This document shows, in pieces, positions 1 through 7,910 of a stretch of DNA of 21,945 nt. Made by a program: the position numbers and the translations under genes. Positions within the stretch are counted from its first letter, which is position 1; every line of letters starts with the position of its first letter. A model generated the notes under the pieces. That model saw only the letters and a list, made by a program, of their open reading frames with translations, searched no databases and had not been told where the DNA came from. This DNA comes from DAXETY01 sp051155755 (GTDB lineage: Bacteria; Desulfobacterota; Desulfobacteria; Desulfobacterales; SG8-13): NCBI GenBank assembly GCA_051155755.1, contig DAXETY010000055.1, forward strand, positions 1-21,945, in the 5' to 3' direction.

Positions 1-23
1 AAACATTTACTTTTAAGTGGGGT

Positions 24-53
24 TTGTTCAAGCGGCACACTGAATATTAAATA
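24..53 (+). promoter_or_regulatory. Possible weak sigma70 promoter
   Basis: A TTGTTC-like element at 24-29 is followed by an AT-rich stretch (TATTAA/TAAATA, 45-53) just upstream of the first small gene. The spacing is 15 to 18 bases depending on which hexamer is chosen, and the match is poor. The local AT-richness in a GC-rich genome is the main support. Confidence 0.25.
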
Positions 54-71
54 CTAAAAACGGAGGACCTC

Positions 72-275
72 ATGGAAGAGCGTTCGGACCAGACTACCAA
101 CTGGCCGGAGTTGGCCATCAGCCTTTACGACCGCCTGACCGGCAGGGGGGCGGAAATCACTTACGAGTTCGAAAATATGGAAGTGGCGGTACCCAGCAGC
201 ACCAATGGGAACGCCGCCCGCGCCAACTGGCGTTTGAACGGCGTGCTCAAGATCAGAGCACGGGATCGAAACTAA
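72..275 (+). CDS. Small hypothetical protein, 67 aa
   Basis: This is a short acidic-to-neutral protein with no family I recognise. It begins with ATG behind a strong Shine-Dalgarno site (CGGAGG at 61-66), which fixes the start. The middle, around residues 19-40, reads as alternating polar and hydrophobic residues (YDRLTGRGAEITYEFENMEV), which suggests a small beta-containing fold. The C-terminal third again looks like beta strands. There is no signal peptide, membrane segment or cysteine. A hairpin at 288-317 separates it from the next small plus-strand gene, so the two may be co-transcribed with attenuation between them. The strong RBS and gene-like codon use make it a likely real gene, but the function is unknown. 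Confidence 0.7.
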   Translation: MEERSDQTTNWPELAISLYDRLTGRGAEITYEFENMEVAVPSSTNGNAARANWRLNGVLKIRARDRN

Positions 276-287
276 AACCCCTAACCC

Positions 288-317
288 GCTGCGCTCGAAC
301 TACGGTTCGGGCGCAGC
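288..317 (+). terminator. Hairpin with UACG tetraloop between two small genes
   Basis: The arms 288-300 and 305-317 pair over 13 positions with a single G-U wobble, closed by a C(UACG)G loop, which is the very stable UNCG class. Only TTT follows, so it is a weak intrinsic terminator, or else an attenuator or RNA-stability element. The downstream gene's Shine-Dalgarno (GGAG, 325-328) begins eight bases after the stem. Confidence 0.55.
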
Positions 318-334
318 TTTGTGCGGAGCAAGCA

Positions 335-661
335 GTGATTACGCACAAAAATGACATTCGTATTTATGCCGATTTGACATTGAACTGCGGCCGTTGTCGT
401 TTTCGTGTGACCACCGTTGAACAAAGCCTGGTTGTCCGTTTCGGCTCCACGACCGCGGTCAGAGACGTGATCCGGTGCATTGCGAGACTCGGTGATGCGC
501 GCTTTCTGGCCGGGATGCACCGACTGTTGCTTCAGATGGGACTTACACTGTGTTTGATGCATCCGATGCTGCCCGTTCTGGGAGAACGCGCCGCCGCCCG
601 CCGGATTCGGCCGGCGGCCAGACTGCTTTCACGATTTCTTCCTATGAAAGAGGGGATGTAA
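335..661 (+). CDS. Hypothetical protein, 108 aa (GTG start)
   Basis: I do not recognise the family. The start is GTG at 335 with GGAG at 325-328, a normal spacing; no better in-frame ATG lies nearby. The N-terminal half (residues 9-45) looks like beta strands and carries a CGRC pair (residues 18-21). The middle (residues 55-82) is hydrophobic and helical, with several Met, Leu and Cys, and could be membrane-associated. The C-terminus is Arg/Ala-rich and basic. Codon use resembles the neighbouring genes and no convincing overlapping frame exists. It may be paired with the 67-aa gene upstream. The gene is probably real, with unknown function. Confidence 0.6.
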   Translation: MITHKNDIRIYADLTLNCGRCRFRVTTVEQSLVVRFGSTTAVRDVIRCIARLGDARFLAGMHRLLLQMGLTLCLMHPMLPVLGERAAARRIRPAARLLSRFLPMKEGM

Positions 662-714
662 CTGTCTGAAACGCAAATTGGGACGCCGACGCCATAGGAT
701 TCTTTGGCCCGCCG

Positions 715-2913
715 TCAGGTGATTTTCTCCACCACCGGAATATGGAGCTGATCGGACGGCCTCAATCGATGCAGGTCCAATGCGTGATTGTAGCGGCGAA
801 TCAGCCAGATGGGAAGCTCGAATCGTTCCCGGGACAGCATCCAGATATTGTCACCTTTGCGAACCGAATACGATTCCAGATTTTCAACCCGATAGGCCGA
901 GAAAAAATCTTCCACCATTTCCTTGTGATATTCATAGCGCTGCTGCTCGAACCAGCTGCGTTCCACCCGGTGTAAAGGAACCCGTATTTTTTGACCGAGA
1001 TGAATCATGCGGCCGTAGGGAAAACCATTGATTCTGCGAATATCCCAGGCCCGCACGTCGAGCCATTCGGCATAGTGCCCCAGGGTTTCCTCGGCCTCTA
1101 CCTGAATGATGCCCACCGGCCCATGTTTTCCCTGTCGGATTTCGATTACAGCCAGACGGCCGGTGACGAGCGCTTCGGCCGGCGGTAACTCGGGAACGTC
1201 CGCATACGATTCCGACAGGGTTTCAAGTGCTGCCGGTTCGGCCGGTGAAGATTCCGGCTGCAGCGCGGCCGCCAGCGTTTCGTCGGCGATTTCGTTTCCG
1301 ACACTCGGCGGCGTATTCTCTTCGGAGAACGGTGGCGTCGCGGCCGCTGTCTGCACGCGGGATTCCGGAGGCGATATTTTCGGCTGCGGTTCCGTGCGAT
1401 GATCGGCGACTTCGCCCGGGTTATCCTGCGATGCGGTGGTTGTCGCTTCAGGCGCTCGCGAGGCGGGCGGAGGTTCCACCGGGACGACAGCCTGAGACGG
1501 CACCGGTTTTTCCGGCGGTGCGGAAACGAAAGCCAACGTCTCCGCTTCGGAAGTCGGCGTTGACGGCACCTCGGCAATCGGCAGGCGCAGATTCTGGTTT
1601 ACGTAAATGGTCGCCCGGCGCCCCAGTCCGTTGGCGGCGATCAGATTTTCGAGGCGAACCCCGTAACGGCGGGCGATTTTGCCGGCGGTGTCCCCCCGGC
1701 GTACGGTATGAAATCGGCTGGGCAGCTGTTCTTCCCGGAAAACATCCGGCGGCACAGCGGCCAGGGCGGTGGACCAATTGCGGTTTCCGGCGGGCAGCTG
1801 CAGGCGGTATCCTTTGGGTATGTATTTCAGACCTTCGAATACCGGATCGCGCAGAGCCGGGTTGAGTTCTCGCAGGGTGGATACCTGCAGCTCCAGATGA
1901 CGGGCCAGCTCGGCCATCGGCACGTACCGGTCCAGTCGGATCTGAGTGCGTTGCAAGGGCGGATCGAACTGCAGAGAGCCGAAATAATGAGTATAATTGG
2001 CGGCCACATCCCAGGCGGCCAAAAACTCGGAATAAAAATTGCGGGAAGCGAATTTGAAGGTGCGGCTGCGGTATTTTCGAAAGATGGTTTCGTAATCGCC
2101 GTGGGCATTGCGAGCCCGCTGCATGCCTGCGGCGCCGTGATTGTAGGCGGTAATGGCCAGCGGCCAGCTGCCCAGTTTCTGGTAGTTATCTTTCAGCAGC
2201 CGGGCCGCCGCATGAGATGCGAGAATCGGATCCCGGCGTTCGTCCACCGTATAGTCGACCTGCATGTACCGTCGACCGGTGGAATGGGTAAACTGCCAGA
2301 TGCCGGCGGCACCGAATTTGCTGTATGCCATGGGATTGAAAGAAGACTCCACGTGCGGCAGAAACACCAGTGCTTCGGGGAGATCGTGCGCGTGAAAAAT
2401 TTCGCGGATGGTTTCCAGATAGGCACCGGAGCGAATGAGACCGGCGCGGAAACGGTCCCGCTGGCCGACCTGGCAGCGGATGCGCCGCGCCGCTCCGATA
2501 TACTCCGCCGGCGTCGCGTTCGGTCCGAAAATTGCGGCCACCCGCTGAAAATTCTTGTCACCGGAAGATGCGCCCTCTGCCAGCCTGCGCAAAATCGTGC
2601 TGTATTTTTCCCTGGCGGCACGGATGCGCTGCCGGTTGATGCGACGGCTACCGGTCGTATCGGGGGGCTTCAGTTCAATAATTTCGAAGACGCGATCCAG
2701 GTGTTCGCTGTCGTGGATCACCCCTTGCCGGGTGGTATAGCGGCTGTAAATCGAGGTCCAGAATTCGATGTTCGGCTCGATACTGGGATAGCGGGGAAAC
2801 AAATCCGCTGCGGCATGCGCGCCGTCGATGCTGGAAACACCGAACAACAGAAAGAGTACCAGTAAGATGCGGGTCGAACTCGGTTGAACGGTACGGAAAT
2901 TGTGCATAGCCAC
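715..2913 (-). CDS. mltD: MltD-like membrane-bound lytic murein transglycosylase with LysM repeats
   Basis: This enzyme is expected to cleave the MurNAc-GlcNAc bond of peptidoglycan without hydrolysis, forming 1,6-anhydroMurNAc. Residues 14-35 form a signal peptide ending near AHA-A, so the protein is exported. The SLT/MltD catalytic domain spans about 145-310: catalytic Glu189 in PHVES, then GAAGIWQF (201-208), AYNHG (256-260) and NFYSEFLAA (292-300). A degenerate LysM lies at about 326-374, a clear one at 402-445 (HTVRRGDTAGKIA), another divergent one at 602-647, and a final one at 681-727 (YSVRKGDNIW). A Pro/Ala/Glu-rich linker fills 447-585. At 732 residues it is longer than E. coli MltD (about 450). 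The GTG start at 2913 has no strong Shine-Dalgarno; ATG at 2907 is an equally possible start. Confidence 0.9.
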   Translation of the reverse strand: MAMHNFRTVQPSSTRILLVLFLLFGVSSIDGAHAAADLFPRYPSIEPNIEFWTSIYSRYTTRQGVIHDSEHLDRVFEIIELKPPDTTGSRRINRQRIRAAREKYSTILRRLAEGASSGDKNFQRVAAIFGPNATPAEYIGAARRIRCQVGQRDRFRAGLIRSGAYLETIREIFHAHDLPEALVFLPHVESSFNPMAYSKFGAAGIWQFTHSTGRRYMQVDYTVDERRDPILASHAAARLLKDNYQKLGSWPLAITAYNHGAAGMQRARNAHGDYETIFRKYRSRTFKFASRNFYSEFLAAWDVAANYTHYFGSLQFDPPLQRTQIRLDRYVPMAELARHLELQVSTLRELNPALRDPVFEGLKYIPKGYRLQLPAGNRNWSTALAAVPPDVFREEQLPSRFHTVRRGDTAGKIARRYGVRLENLIAANGLGRRATIYVNQNLRLPIAEVPSTPTSEAETLAFVSAPPEKPVPSQAVVPVEPPPASRAPEATTTASQDNPGEVADHRTEPQPKISPPESRVQTAAATPPFSEENTPPSVGNEIADETLAAALQPESSPAEPAALETLSESYADVPELPPAEALVTGRLAVIEIRQGKHGPVGIIQVEAEETLGHYAEWLDVRAWDIRRINGFPYGRMIHLGQKIRVPLHRVERSWFEQQRYEYHKEMVEDFFSAYRVENLESYSVRKGDNIWMLSRERFELPIWLIRRYNHALDLHRLRPSDQLHIPVVEKIT

Positions 2914-3083
2914 ATTGTGCCAATTCTAAGATTTTCTGTCTACCCAAATGTGTTGAAGCAAAAACCCTGCCGATGCGTTCAGGTGCCATGAACACATGAA
3001 ATTCGGAAGTTTATGAAACTCCACCGAATGCGCTCCGTCGGATTTTTGACATCCGGATTCGGGATTTGACGGGCGGGGGCCGG

Positions 3084-4130
3084 TCACCGGGAGGCTTGTT
3101 GCTGGAAAAACGCTTCCATTGTTTCCCGGGTGGCGTCGATGCTGATCAGCCGGGAGCAGTATTCTAGATCGAAATCTACGGCTGCCTGCAGGGTTTTCAA
3201 CAGACGCAGCAATGGGGTGGAGCGCACCCGGATTTTGTGCGGGCGGATGTCGAAATTTATCAGTGCGGATGCCAGGACGCCCGGCACGGCACCCCACAGC
3301 CGTTCCAGCGAAGTGACCACCGTCATCGGTTCCGCGCACAGGACCAGTTTCGACTGGGCATGGACCATCATCAGCATATAGGTGCACAGCGGTCGTTGCC
3401 CCGGTTCGGCGAATTCGCCCGAAAACAGAAAGAAGTCCGCTTCGACGATGTGGCGCTGCTTCGGCATTCGGTTCAGACCGTCGATGTCGGACTGATTCCA
3501 GGCGATCGGAATCGAAGCCGGTTCCGGAGGGGGGATATGGCGGGTGCGTTCCTGCCACTCGACCCGATTGCCGCGGTCGCGGCGTTCGCGTATCAGAAAG
3601 CGGTGATGGCCGTTGAAATTCAGGATTTCGGGCTTGGCCTGTTTGCGAAGCGCAACGTGCCGATACTGCTCCAGTGCCCGGGTCATGAAACGGACCTCCT
3701 GGTATGAGGGCATCCAGGGGAAATAACCCGGCTGAAAACTTCGAAAACGCGGGCCGGAAAAAAAATCTCGCACACTCAGGGCGCGGGATAATCGCACTTC
3801 CCAGTCTTCCGGCGGCCTTTCGCAGCGAAAGGCGACCTCGAGCCTTGGCACCAACAGTAGATTTTCCTCCATTTCCCAGGCGGGTGCCGTCCCCGATTTG
3901 CGCATCCGGCGGTAGTCATAAAAGGCCCTGGGGCCCAGCAAAATTTCGATCGCGAACGCGCCTTCGGACAGGTTGCGGTTGGTGACGAACCCGGTTCGCG
4001 GTGCGTCCGGGTCCTGCAAACCGAAAACGTCGTCATCCCCCATCCATTTCCAGGGGGCCAGATCGCGGATCTTTGCCGCAGATTCCAGTAATCTGTGCCA
4101 TGCAGACCATTTCTCCGGGGCAAGTCTCAT
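3084..4130 (-). CDS. DUF7309/DUF6930-like protein of unknown function
   Basis: The N-terminal part (about 1-130) carries the pattern I associate with DUF7309: tryptophans near the start, then PWKWMGDDDVFGLQDPDAPR around residues 26-45, then a stretch ending in LLGPRAFYDYRRM. The C-terminal part (about 215-335) resembles DUF6930: a beta-rich strand pair followed by LERLWGAVPGVLASALI and a RVRSTPLLRLLK helix. These assignments are from memory of the families and are tentative. No signal peptide or membrane segment is visible, so it is probably cytoplasmic. The biochemical role is unknown. The start ATG has only a weak ribosome site. It follows the DAC-like gene on the same strand after 203 bases, so co-regulation is possible but not shown. 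Confidence 0.75.
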   Translation of the reverse strand: MRLAPEKWSAWHRLLESAAKIRDLAPWKWMGDDDVFGLQDPDAPRTGFVTNRNLSEGAFAIEILLGPRAFYDYRRMRKSGTAPAWEMEENLLLVPRLEVAFRCERPPEDWEVRLSRALSVRDFFSGPRFRSFQPGYFPWMPSYQEVRFMTRALEQYRHVALRKQAKPEILNFNGHHRFLIRERRDRGNRVEWQERTRHIPPPEPASIPIAWNQSDIDGLNRMPKQRHIVEADFFLFSGEFAEPGQRPLCTYMLMMVHAQSKLVLCAEPMTVVTSLERLWGAVPGVLASALINFDIRPHKIRVRSTPLLRLLKTLQAAVDFDLEYCSRLISIDATRETMEAFFQQQASR

Positions 4131-4150
4131 GCGCTGTACCCAATTTCATC

Positions 4151-4214
4151 GTTGACCGGCGGTAGAAGGTTTGCTCTTATCGAGACACTAGCTCATGCGC
4201 ATGCGACGGTCAAC
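4151..4214. repeat. 8-bp inverted repeat upstream of the DUF6930-like gene
   Basis: GTTGACCG at 4151-4158 is matched by CGGTCAAC at 4207-4214, enclosing 48 bases that contain the dyad CATGCGCATG. It lies in the leader of the minus-strand gene that begins at 4130. It could close an RNA structure or form an operator, but an 8-bp match at this distance can arise by chance. Confidence 0.25.
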
Positions 4215-4333
4215 TCTGGGAGGCAAGGAATTGCTGTACTGCGGCATTCGGAGTAGATCGATCGTTACAGCGGCAAGGGAACCGGTTTCTCCGGACATTG
4301 TCCCGGTGGATGCGCCGGGGACCAAGACGACCC

Positions 4334-5767
4334 TCATGATTCGCGCCGGACCCATTCCCGGAGGTTTTGCGGTTGAAAAAGGCAGCTTGTCAGGGGGTTC
4401 CAGGGGCATTGGGCACTGATTTCCACGCCCTCCTGGATCACGGAAACCGGACGATCGGAAGAAACCACAACCACCAGCAGTTTGGGGCGTTCGGCCGTAA
4501 AGCGCAACGCAGAATTGAAGCGCGCCCCGCGGGCCCGGTCTTCGCCACTGATCGAGCGACCGTCGAGCAGACTGGCAAAGCCGTGCAGGCGAAGATCCCG
4601 ACCGATGTGAAGGGCTCCGTCCACCCGGGAGAGCGATTCGGCAAGTGCCAGGTTGGCTTCCAGGCGCAGGTTCAGAGGCGTTTCCAGTGTCTGTCCGGAG
4701 ATGCGAACCGGCTCGGGGTTTAGATCGACGACCAATGTGCATCCATATCCCGATTGTTCGGCACTGTGCACCAGGCTGGTGACGATTTTAAACAGTTCGG
4801 AGCCGACGGAGGAATCCAGATCGGATTCCAGCAGTGCTTCTTCCACCTGGACCAGCTTGGCTCGCCGGGTGGAGGATTTGAAGCGCCCGTCTGAAAAGCT
4901 GCACACGGGTTCATCGGAGACATGAATAAATCCATAGGTGCCTCGAAATTTGGCCTCCAGGTAGAATTCCGGCAGCTGTCCGCAGGCGATGCCGACGATG
5001 CCGCTGCCATCGGAAACCAGTTTGCGATTGGAATTCTCGACGGCCAGAAGCAGCTTGCGCACATGCTTGAAGTTGTCCAGCAGGGGGCGTTCGTTCTCGG
5101 GGAAACGGGTCAGAAAGTCGACGGCGTTCAGCGAGCGACGCTCTACGAAGACCAGGTCGCCCTGGGCCGGGGCACGTTCTTCGGGCGTGCGCAGGATACC
5201 CAGCACCGCATCCAGGATCGGGAAAATGCGCAGCTGGCTGTCCCAGCCGAGGAGCACATTCATGCGATCCACCACATAATCGCGAACGGCATGGGTTGCA
5301 TATTCCTTCAGGAAACTGCCGGAGATGCCCGTATAGAGGTCGCGCTCATTGGCGATATCATGTGACAGCCGCCAGGCCGCGTGTTCCAGCCATCGTTCGG
5401 TGGGGCCGACGGAACACATGTCCGGATGGTGTTCGGTAAACCACATCTGGTAAAATACCGAACTGGAACGGCCGCCGAAGGATATTAAACCGGCCAGCTG
5501 GAGGTTCTTTTCCGGGAGCAGATATCCAAACCGGGTTCTTTCACGGCCGACGCCCACGTCTCGTCGCCAGTCGTTGTTTTCCAGGTAGAGCTCCTTGAAG
5601 CGGGGTTCGTGCCCGCTGAGCAGATGCTGGGGGTCGCAGATGCGCATGGCATCTTCGGGTTGCACGCAGAAAATGACGGCCGCGCGGCTGGGGCCGGAAA
5701 AATGGGACAGCCCGTCGCGCAATCCGTCGAGGATGTCGCTTACACACTTGCAGGTAAATGCATCCAT
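4334..5767 (-). CDS. Diadenylate cyclase-like (DisA_N/DAC) protein with N-terminal putative sensor region
   Basis: The C-terminal region (about 310-450) has the layout of a DAC domain, which in active enzymes joins two ATP into cyclic di-AMP. After a long helical segment comes RVDGALHIGRDL with the DGA motif at 383-385, then GARFNSA at 414-420 where active enzymes usually have G-T/A-R-H-R, then the strand LLVVVVSSD and the VSVIQEG turn. The first Arg (416) is kept, but His and the second Arg become Phe417 and Asn418. The N-terminal 300 residues have no membrane segment and resemble a soluble sensor module, including a conserved-looking FSDGRF segment near 291-296. The DAC/sensor architecture fits the group of DACs with N-terminal sensor domains described from comparative genomics. 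The enzyme may be active in a variant form, or may only bind nucleotide. It is transcribed away from the Yip1 gene; the start ATG has a short AGG-type ribosome site. Confidence 0.65.
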   Translation of the reverse strand: MDAFTCKCVSDILDGLRDGLSHFSGPSRAAVIFCVQPEDAMRICDPQHLLSGHEPRFKELYLENNDWRRDVGVGRERTRFGYLLPEKNLQLAGLISFGGRSSSVFYQMWFTEHHPDMCSVGPTERWLEHAAWRLSHDIANERDLYTGISGSFLKEYATHAVRDYVVDRMNVLLGWDSQLRIFPILDAVLGILRTPEERAPAQGDLVFVERRSLNAVDFLTRFPENERPLLDNFKHVRKLLLAVENSNRKLVSDGSGIVGIACGQLPEFYLEAKFRGTYGFIHVSDEPVCSFSDGRFKSSTRRAKLVQVEEALLESDLDSSVGSELFKIVTSLVHSAEQSGYGCTLVVDLNPEPVRISGQTLETPLNLRLEANLALAESLSRVDGALHIGRDLRLHGFASLLDGRSISGEDRARGARFNSALRFTAERPKLLVVVVSSDRPVSVIQEGVEISAQCPWNPLTSCLFQPQNLREWVRRES

Positions 5768-5895
5768 AACCTACCGATATCACGTGCCGGCCGCCAACTC
5801 AAGCATCCCCGTTGCCCGGGGATGATGCGCGCGCTCGACCGGAACCCGTAAGGCTCGTGACGGGGCGGGGCCGGCGGTCGATCGAAAGGAAGGCC
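5768..5895. promoter_or_regulatory. Divergent intergenic region with a 7-bp hairpin
   Basis: These 128 bases must hold the promoters for the DAC-like gene (minus) and the Yip1 gene (plus). I find no convincing -35/-10 pair. An inverted repeat CATCCCC (5804-5810) / GGGGATG (5818-5824) with a seven-base loop is the only clear structure and could be an operator. Confidence 0.3.
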
Positions 5896-6438
5896 ATGAA
5901 AGCAGAACTGCCGGCTGAATTCGAACCCCGAACCGCCTTGCGCAGTTTCCCGCGGGTGGTTCTGGCCGTATTGCTCTCACCGCGGGATTTTTTTCAGGCA
6001 TTGAACCGACGCGGAGGTTATGCGGCGCCCGTTCTCTTTTTAATGATCTGCGTGTTGATTCATGTTGCGATGGTCGGATTGTATCACCGCAATTACTGGC
6101 TCGTGCTTCAGAATCTGGCGATGGGCGTTTCTTTTCCCTTTATCACCGCCGGCGTGTTGCATTTTATTTTGGTGAAATGGTTCCGTTCCGCAGGAACCTA
6201 CGAAGCTGCGTTTCGGGTTAACGCTTATTCGGCGGCGGTCAACACGTTGACCTGGATTCCGGTGGCGGGTTTGCTGATGGAATTTTATCGGATTTATCTG
6301 CTGGTGCTCGGACTCAGTGCGGTTTATGCAGTCAGGGCTTCCCGCGCCCTGATCGCCCTGGTCCTGACAATGGCCGGTTACATCCTTGTGTCCGGTATCC
6401 TGTCTTCACTGACCGGAATGCGTCCGGGCTCGCCGTAG
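5896..6438 (+). CDS. Yip1-family integral membrane protein
   Basis: This 180-residue protein has four to five hydrophobic segments (about 40-60, 68-98, 112-135, 137-155 and 158-173) with short loops. Its N-terminal region contains VLLSPRDFFQAL, the typical entry motif of Yip1/YIF1-like bacterial proteins (PF04893 family) in which a Pro-Arg-x-Phe-Phe stretch precedes the first helix. Bacterial members have no settled function. The reading frame is open further upstream, but ATG at 5896 has an excellent ribosome site (AAAGGAAGG, 5885-5893), so I place the start there. The gene is divergent from the DAC-like gene and followed after about 190 bases by an orphan gene on the same strand. Confidence 0.8.
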   Translation: MKAELPAEFEPRTALRSFPRVVLAVLLSPRDFFQALNRRGGYAAPVLFLMICVLIHVAMVGLYHRNYWLVLQNLAMGVSFPFITAGVLHFILVKWFRSAGTYEAAFRVNAYSAAVNTLTWIPVAGLLMEFYRIYLLVLGLSAVYAVRASRALIALVLTMAGYILVSGILSSLTGMRPGSP

Positions 6439-6631
6439 TCGGGACTGTCGCAAGTTCTGCAGACGGCTGCAGCGGGCGTCGTTGCAATCCGGATCGATTG
6501 AGGGTCTTTCCAAAACATGTTACAAGGCAATTCCCGAGCACCGGCACGGCCGGTGTGTCGTTGCCTGCCGCCGGTTGCAAATGCATCCGGCCCGGCGGCC
6601 GGAATCCGCAAGAACGGGAAGGGAGTCGGCC

Positions 6632-7309
6632 ATGCGCGTTTTGTTTCGCAAAGACGGAAAACCCTATTCGCAAAAATTCATTCACAAGTGCGTCCAGGGC
6701 GTCGGTGGGGGTTGCCGTCCGGCAATCGAGAAAGCCATCAGTAACAGTCGGCATGGCATCAACAGGAAAATTTTCGCTGAAAACGCCGCCCGGCTGTTGC
6801 CGGTGATGCGCCTGACACAGCGCGGCCCCTTTCGAGGTGTAAAATTCGCCAAAGGGGCCGTGCTGGATCCGGAAAATCGCATTGCCCGATGCTGGGAACT
6901 CATCGGCGAAGATGTGTGTCGCATCCGACGCCTTCTCGATCACGCCAGCAATGACCGCAGCCGGGTGATGGGCCTGCTCGAACCGGCCCTTTGCGACGAG
7001 ATCGCAGGGTTTCTATGGGTCCTGTTCAAGCGGCTGCTACCGATCTGCATGACGCCCAACACCATGGGAATGCCTGCGGCCAGTAAAATTCTTTTTTGCG
7101 GATTGCCGGAGGCGGCCATCTCGATCGAAGAGCAGCAGTGGCGGGAACTTTACCAGACCGTCGATTACCAGGATGTCATCAAGTCCATGGTGGCCGAGAT
7201 CGGCCAATGGGAGGCAGGCACCGGCCTGCACCTGAACCGCTGCGATGCCAGTGTGCACGCAACGCTGCCGTCGGTTTACGGCATCATGGCGATGCGCAGC
7301 TGTTCGTGA
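6632..7309 (+). CDS. Cysteine-rich hypothetical protein, 225 aa
   Basis: I do not recognise a family. The frame opens earlier, but ATG at 6632 follows a strong GGGAAGGGAG site, so 225 residues is the likely length. Nine cysteines are scattered (20, 28, 87, 96, 121, 139, 156, 204, 224) without a CxxC motif. The first 75 residues are basic; residues 116-160 are hydrophobic with WVLFKRLLPICM, and the remainder is mixed helix. No signal peptide is visible. Codon third positions are GC-rich as in neighbouring genes, which supports this frame over a long antisense frame. The gene converges on the minus-strand 107-residue gene. Function unknown. Confidence 0.6.
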   Translation: MRVLFRKDGKPYSQKFIHKCVQGVGGGCRPAIEKAISNSRHGINRKIFAENAARLLPVMRLTQRGPFRGVKFAKGAVLDPENRIARCWELIGEDVCRIRRLLDHASNDRSRVMGLLEPALCDEIAGFLWVLFKRLLPICMTPNTMGMPAASKILFCGLPEAAISIEEQQWRELYQTVDYQDVIKSMVAEIGQWEAGTGLHLNRCDASVHATLPSVYGIMAMRSCS

Positions 7310-7340
7310 ATGCGGTTGAGACAAAAAATAAGACCGGCCG

Positions 7341-7366
7341 GTTCCGCTTCATCGGTCAGGCGGAAC
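7341..7366. terminator. Weak inverted repeat between convergent genes
   Basis: GTTCCGC (7341-7347) and GCGGAAC (7360-7366) could pair with a 12-base loop in the 119-base gap between two convergent genes. There is no T-run on either strand. It is listed only as the best candidate terminator there. Confidence 0.2.
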
Positions 7367-7428
7367 TCGTGCATCGGATTTCCGGTGATTTCAATATCCG
7401 GGCGGTTCGAGTCGGAACCCGTGCCCGA

Positions 7429-7752
7429 TCACTCCGAAACCCAGGCGTGCGTATCGGGCACCAGCGGACCGTCCACTTTGTCCGAGAGGGCTCTCAGTGT
7501 ATCGTGCAGGGCCGCCATTTTCTTTTCGACTGTTCGGCGATTCGGCGACCAGTCGGACGGACAGGCGGTTCGGAGTTCTTCCAGTTCGGTGTCGATTTCG
7601 CCGACGATGTCATGCAGTCCGCGAATGGTTGGATACACCGACTCTTTGCGGGCGTTGGAGAGACCATCCACGATGCGGATCACGTCGTAGAGCCGGGCTT
7701 TCCATTCGGTGAGCTGTTGTTCGAGCCGGTCGCAGTAAGTTTTCACATCCAT
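7429..7752 (-). CDS. Small helical/coiled-coil hypothetical protein, 107 aa
   Basis: Almost the whole protein reads as long amphipathic helices with heptad-like spacing (for example residues 8-30, 45-63 and 72-93), with acidic and basic residues alternating around Leu, Ile and Val. No catalytic or metal motif is visible. The start ATG follows an excellent AAAGGAAGG site. It lies downstream of hisHF on the same strand after 158 bases and may or may not share its transcript. It could be a small scaffold or binding protein; no function can be assigned. Confidence 0.65.
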   Translation of the reverse strand: MDVKTYCDRLEQQLTEWKARLYDVIRIVDGLSNARKESVYPTIRGLHDIVGEIDTELEELRTACPSDWSPNRRTVEKKMAALHDTLRALSDKVDGPLVPDTHAWVSE

Positions 7753-7910
7753 TGCAACACCTTCCTTTCCCGGTTCCGGGGCAAATGCAGATCTTTTTTG
7801 ATCCGCACGGTTCTTTGTCGCGGGGTCGCCGGGCAGCGTCGCGACTTGGTTTTACCGGATAAACGTTGGGTCGCAATGGGGAAAAGTCAAATCGGGCGCG
7901 GCATCGAATT

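Noticed and set aside
1708..2865. 385-residue open frame on the plus strand opposite the MltD gene
   Set aside because: It mirrors the transglycosylase frame, has no ribosome site and no recognisable motifs; the minus-strand protein has clear catalytic and LysM motifs.
2905..2926. Sigma54-like GG...GC element (TTGGCAC...GGC) near the MltD start
   Set aside because: The GG-to-GC distance is one base short of the consensus and the element runs into the coding start.
4188..4742. 184-residue minus-strand frame spanning the end of the DAC-like gene
   Set aside because: It is a shifted shadow of the DAC-like frame with Pro/Arg/Gly-rich composition; no frameshift is needed to explain the region.
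6332..6943. 203-residue minus-strand frame overlapping the cysteine-rich orphan
   Set aside because: Its start lacks a ribosome site and it runs into the Yip1 gene. The plus frame has a strong ribosome site and GC-rich third positions.
7404..7419. GGTTCGAGTC-like stretch resembling a tRNA T-arm
   Set aside because: No acceptor stem, anticodon arm or CCA could be fitted around it.
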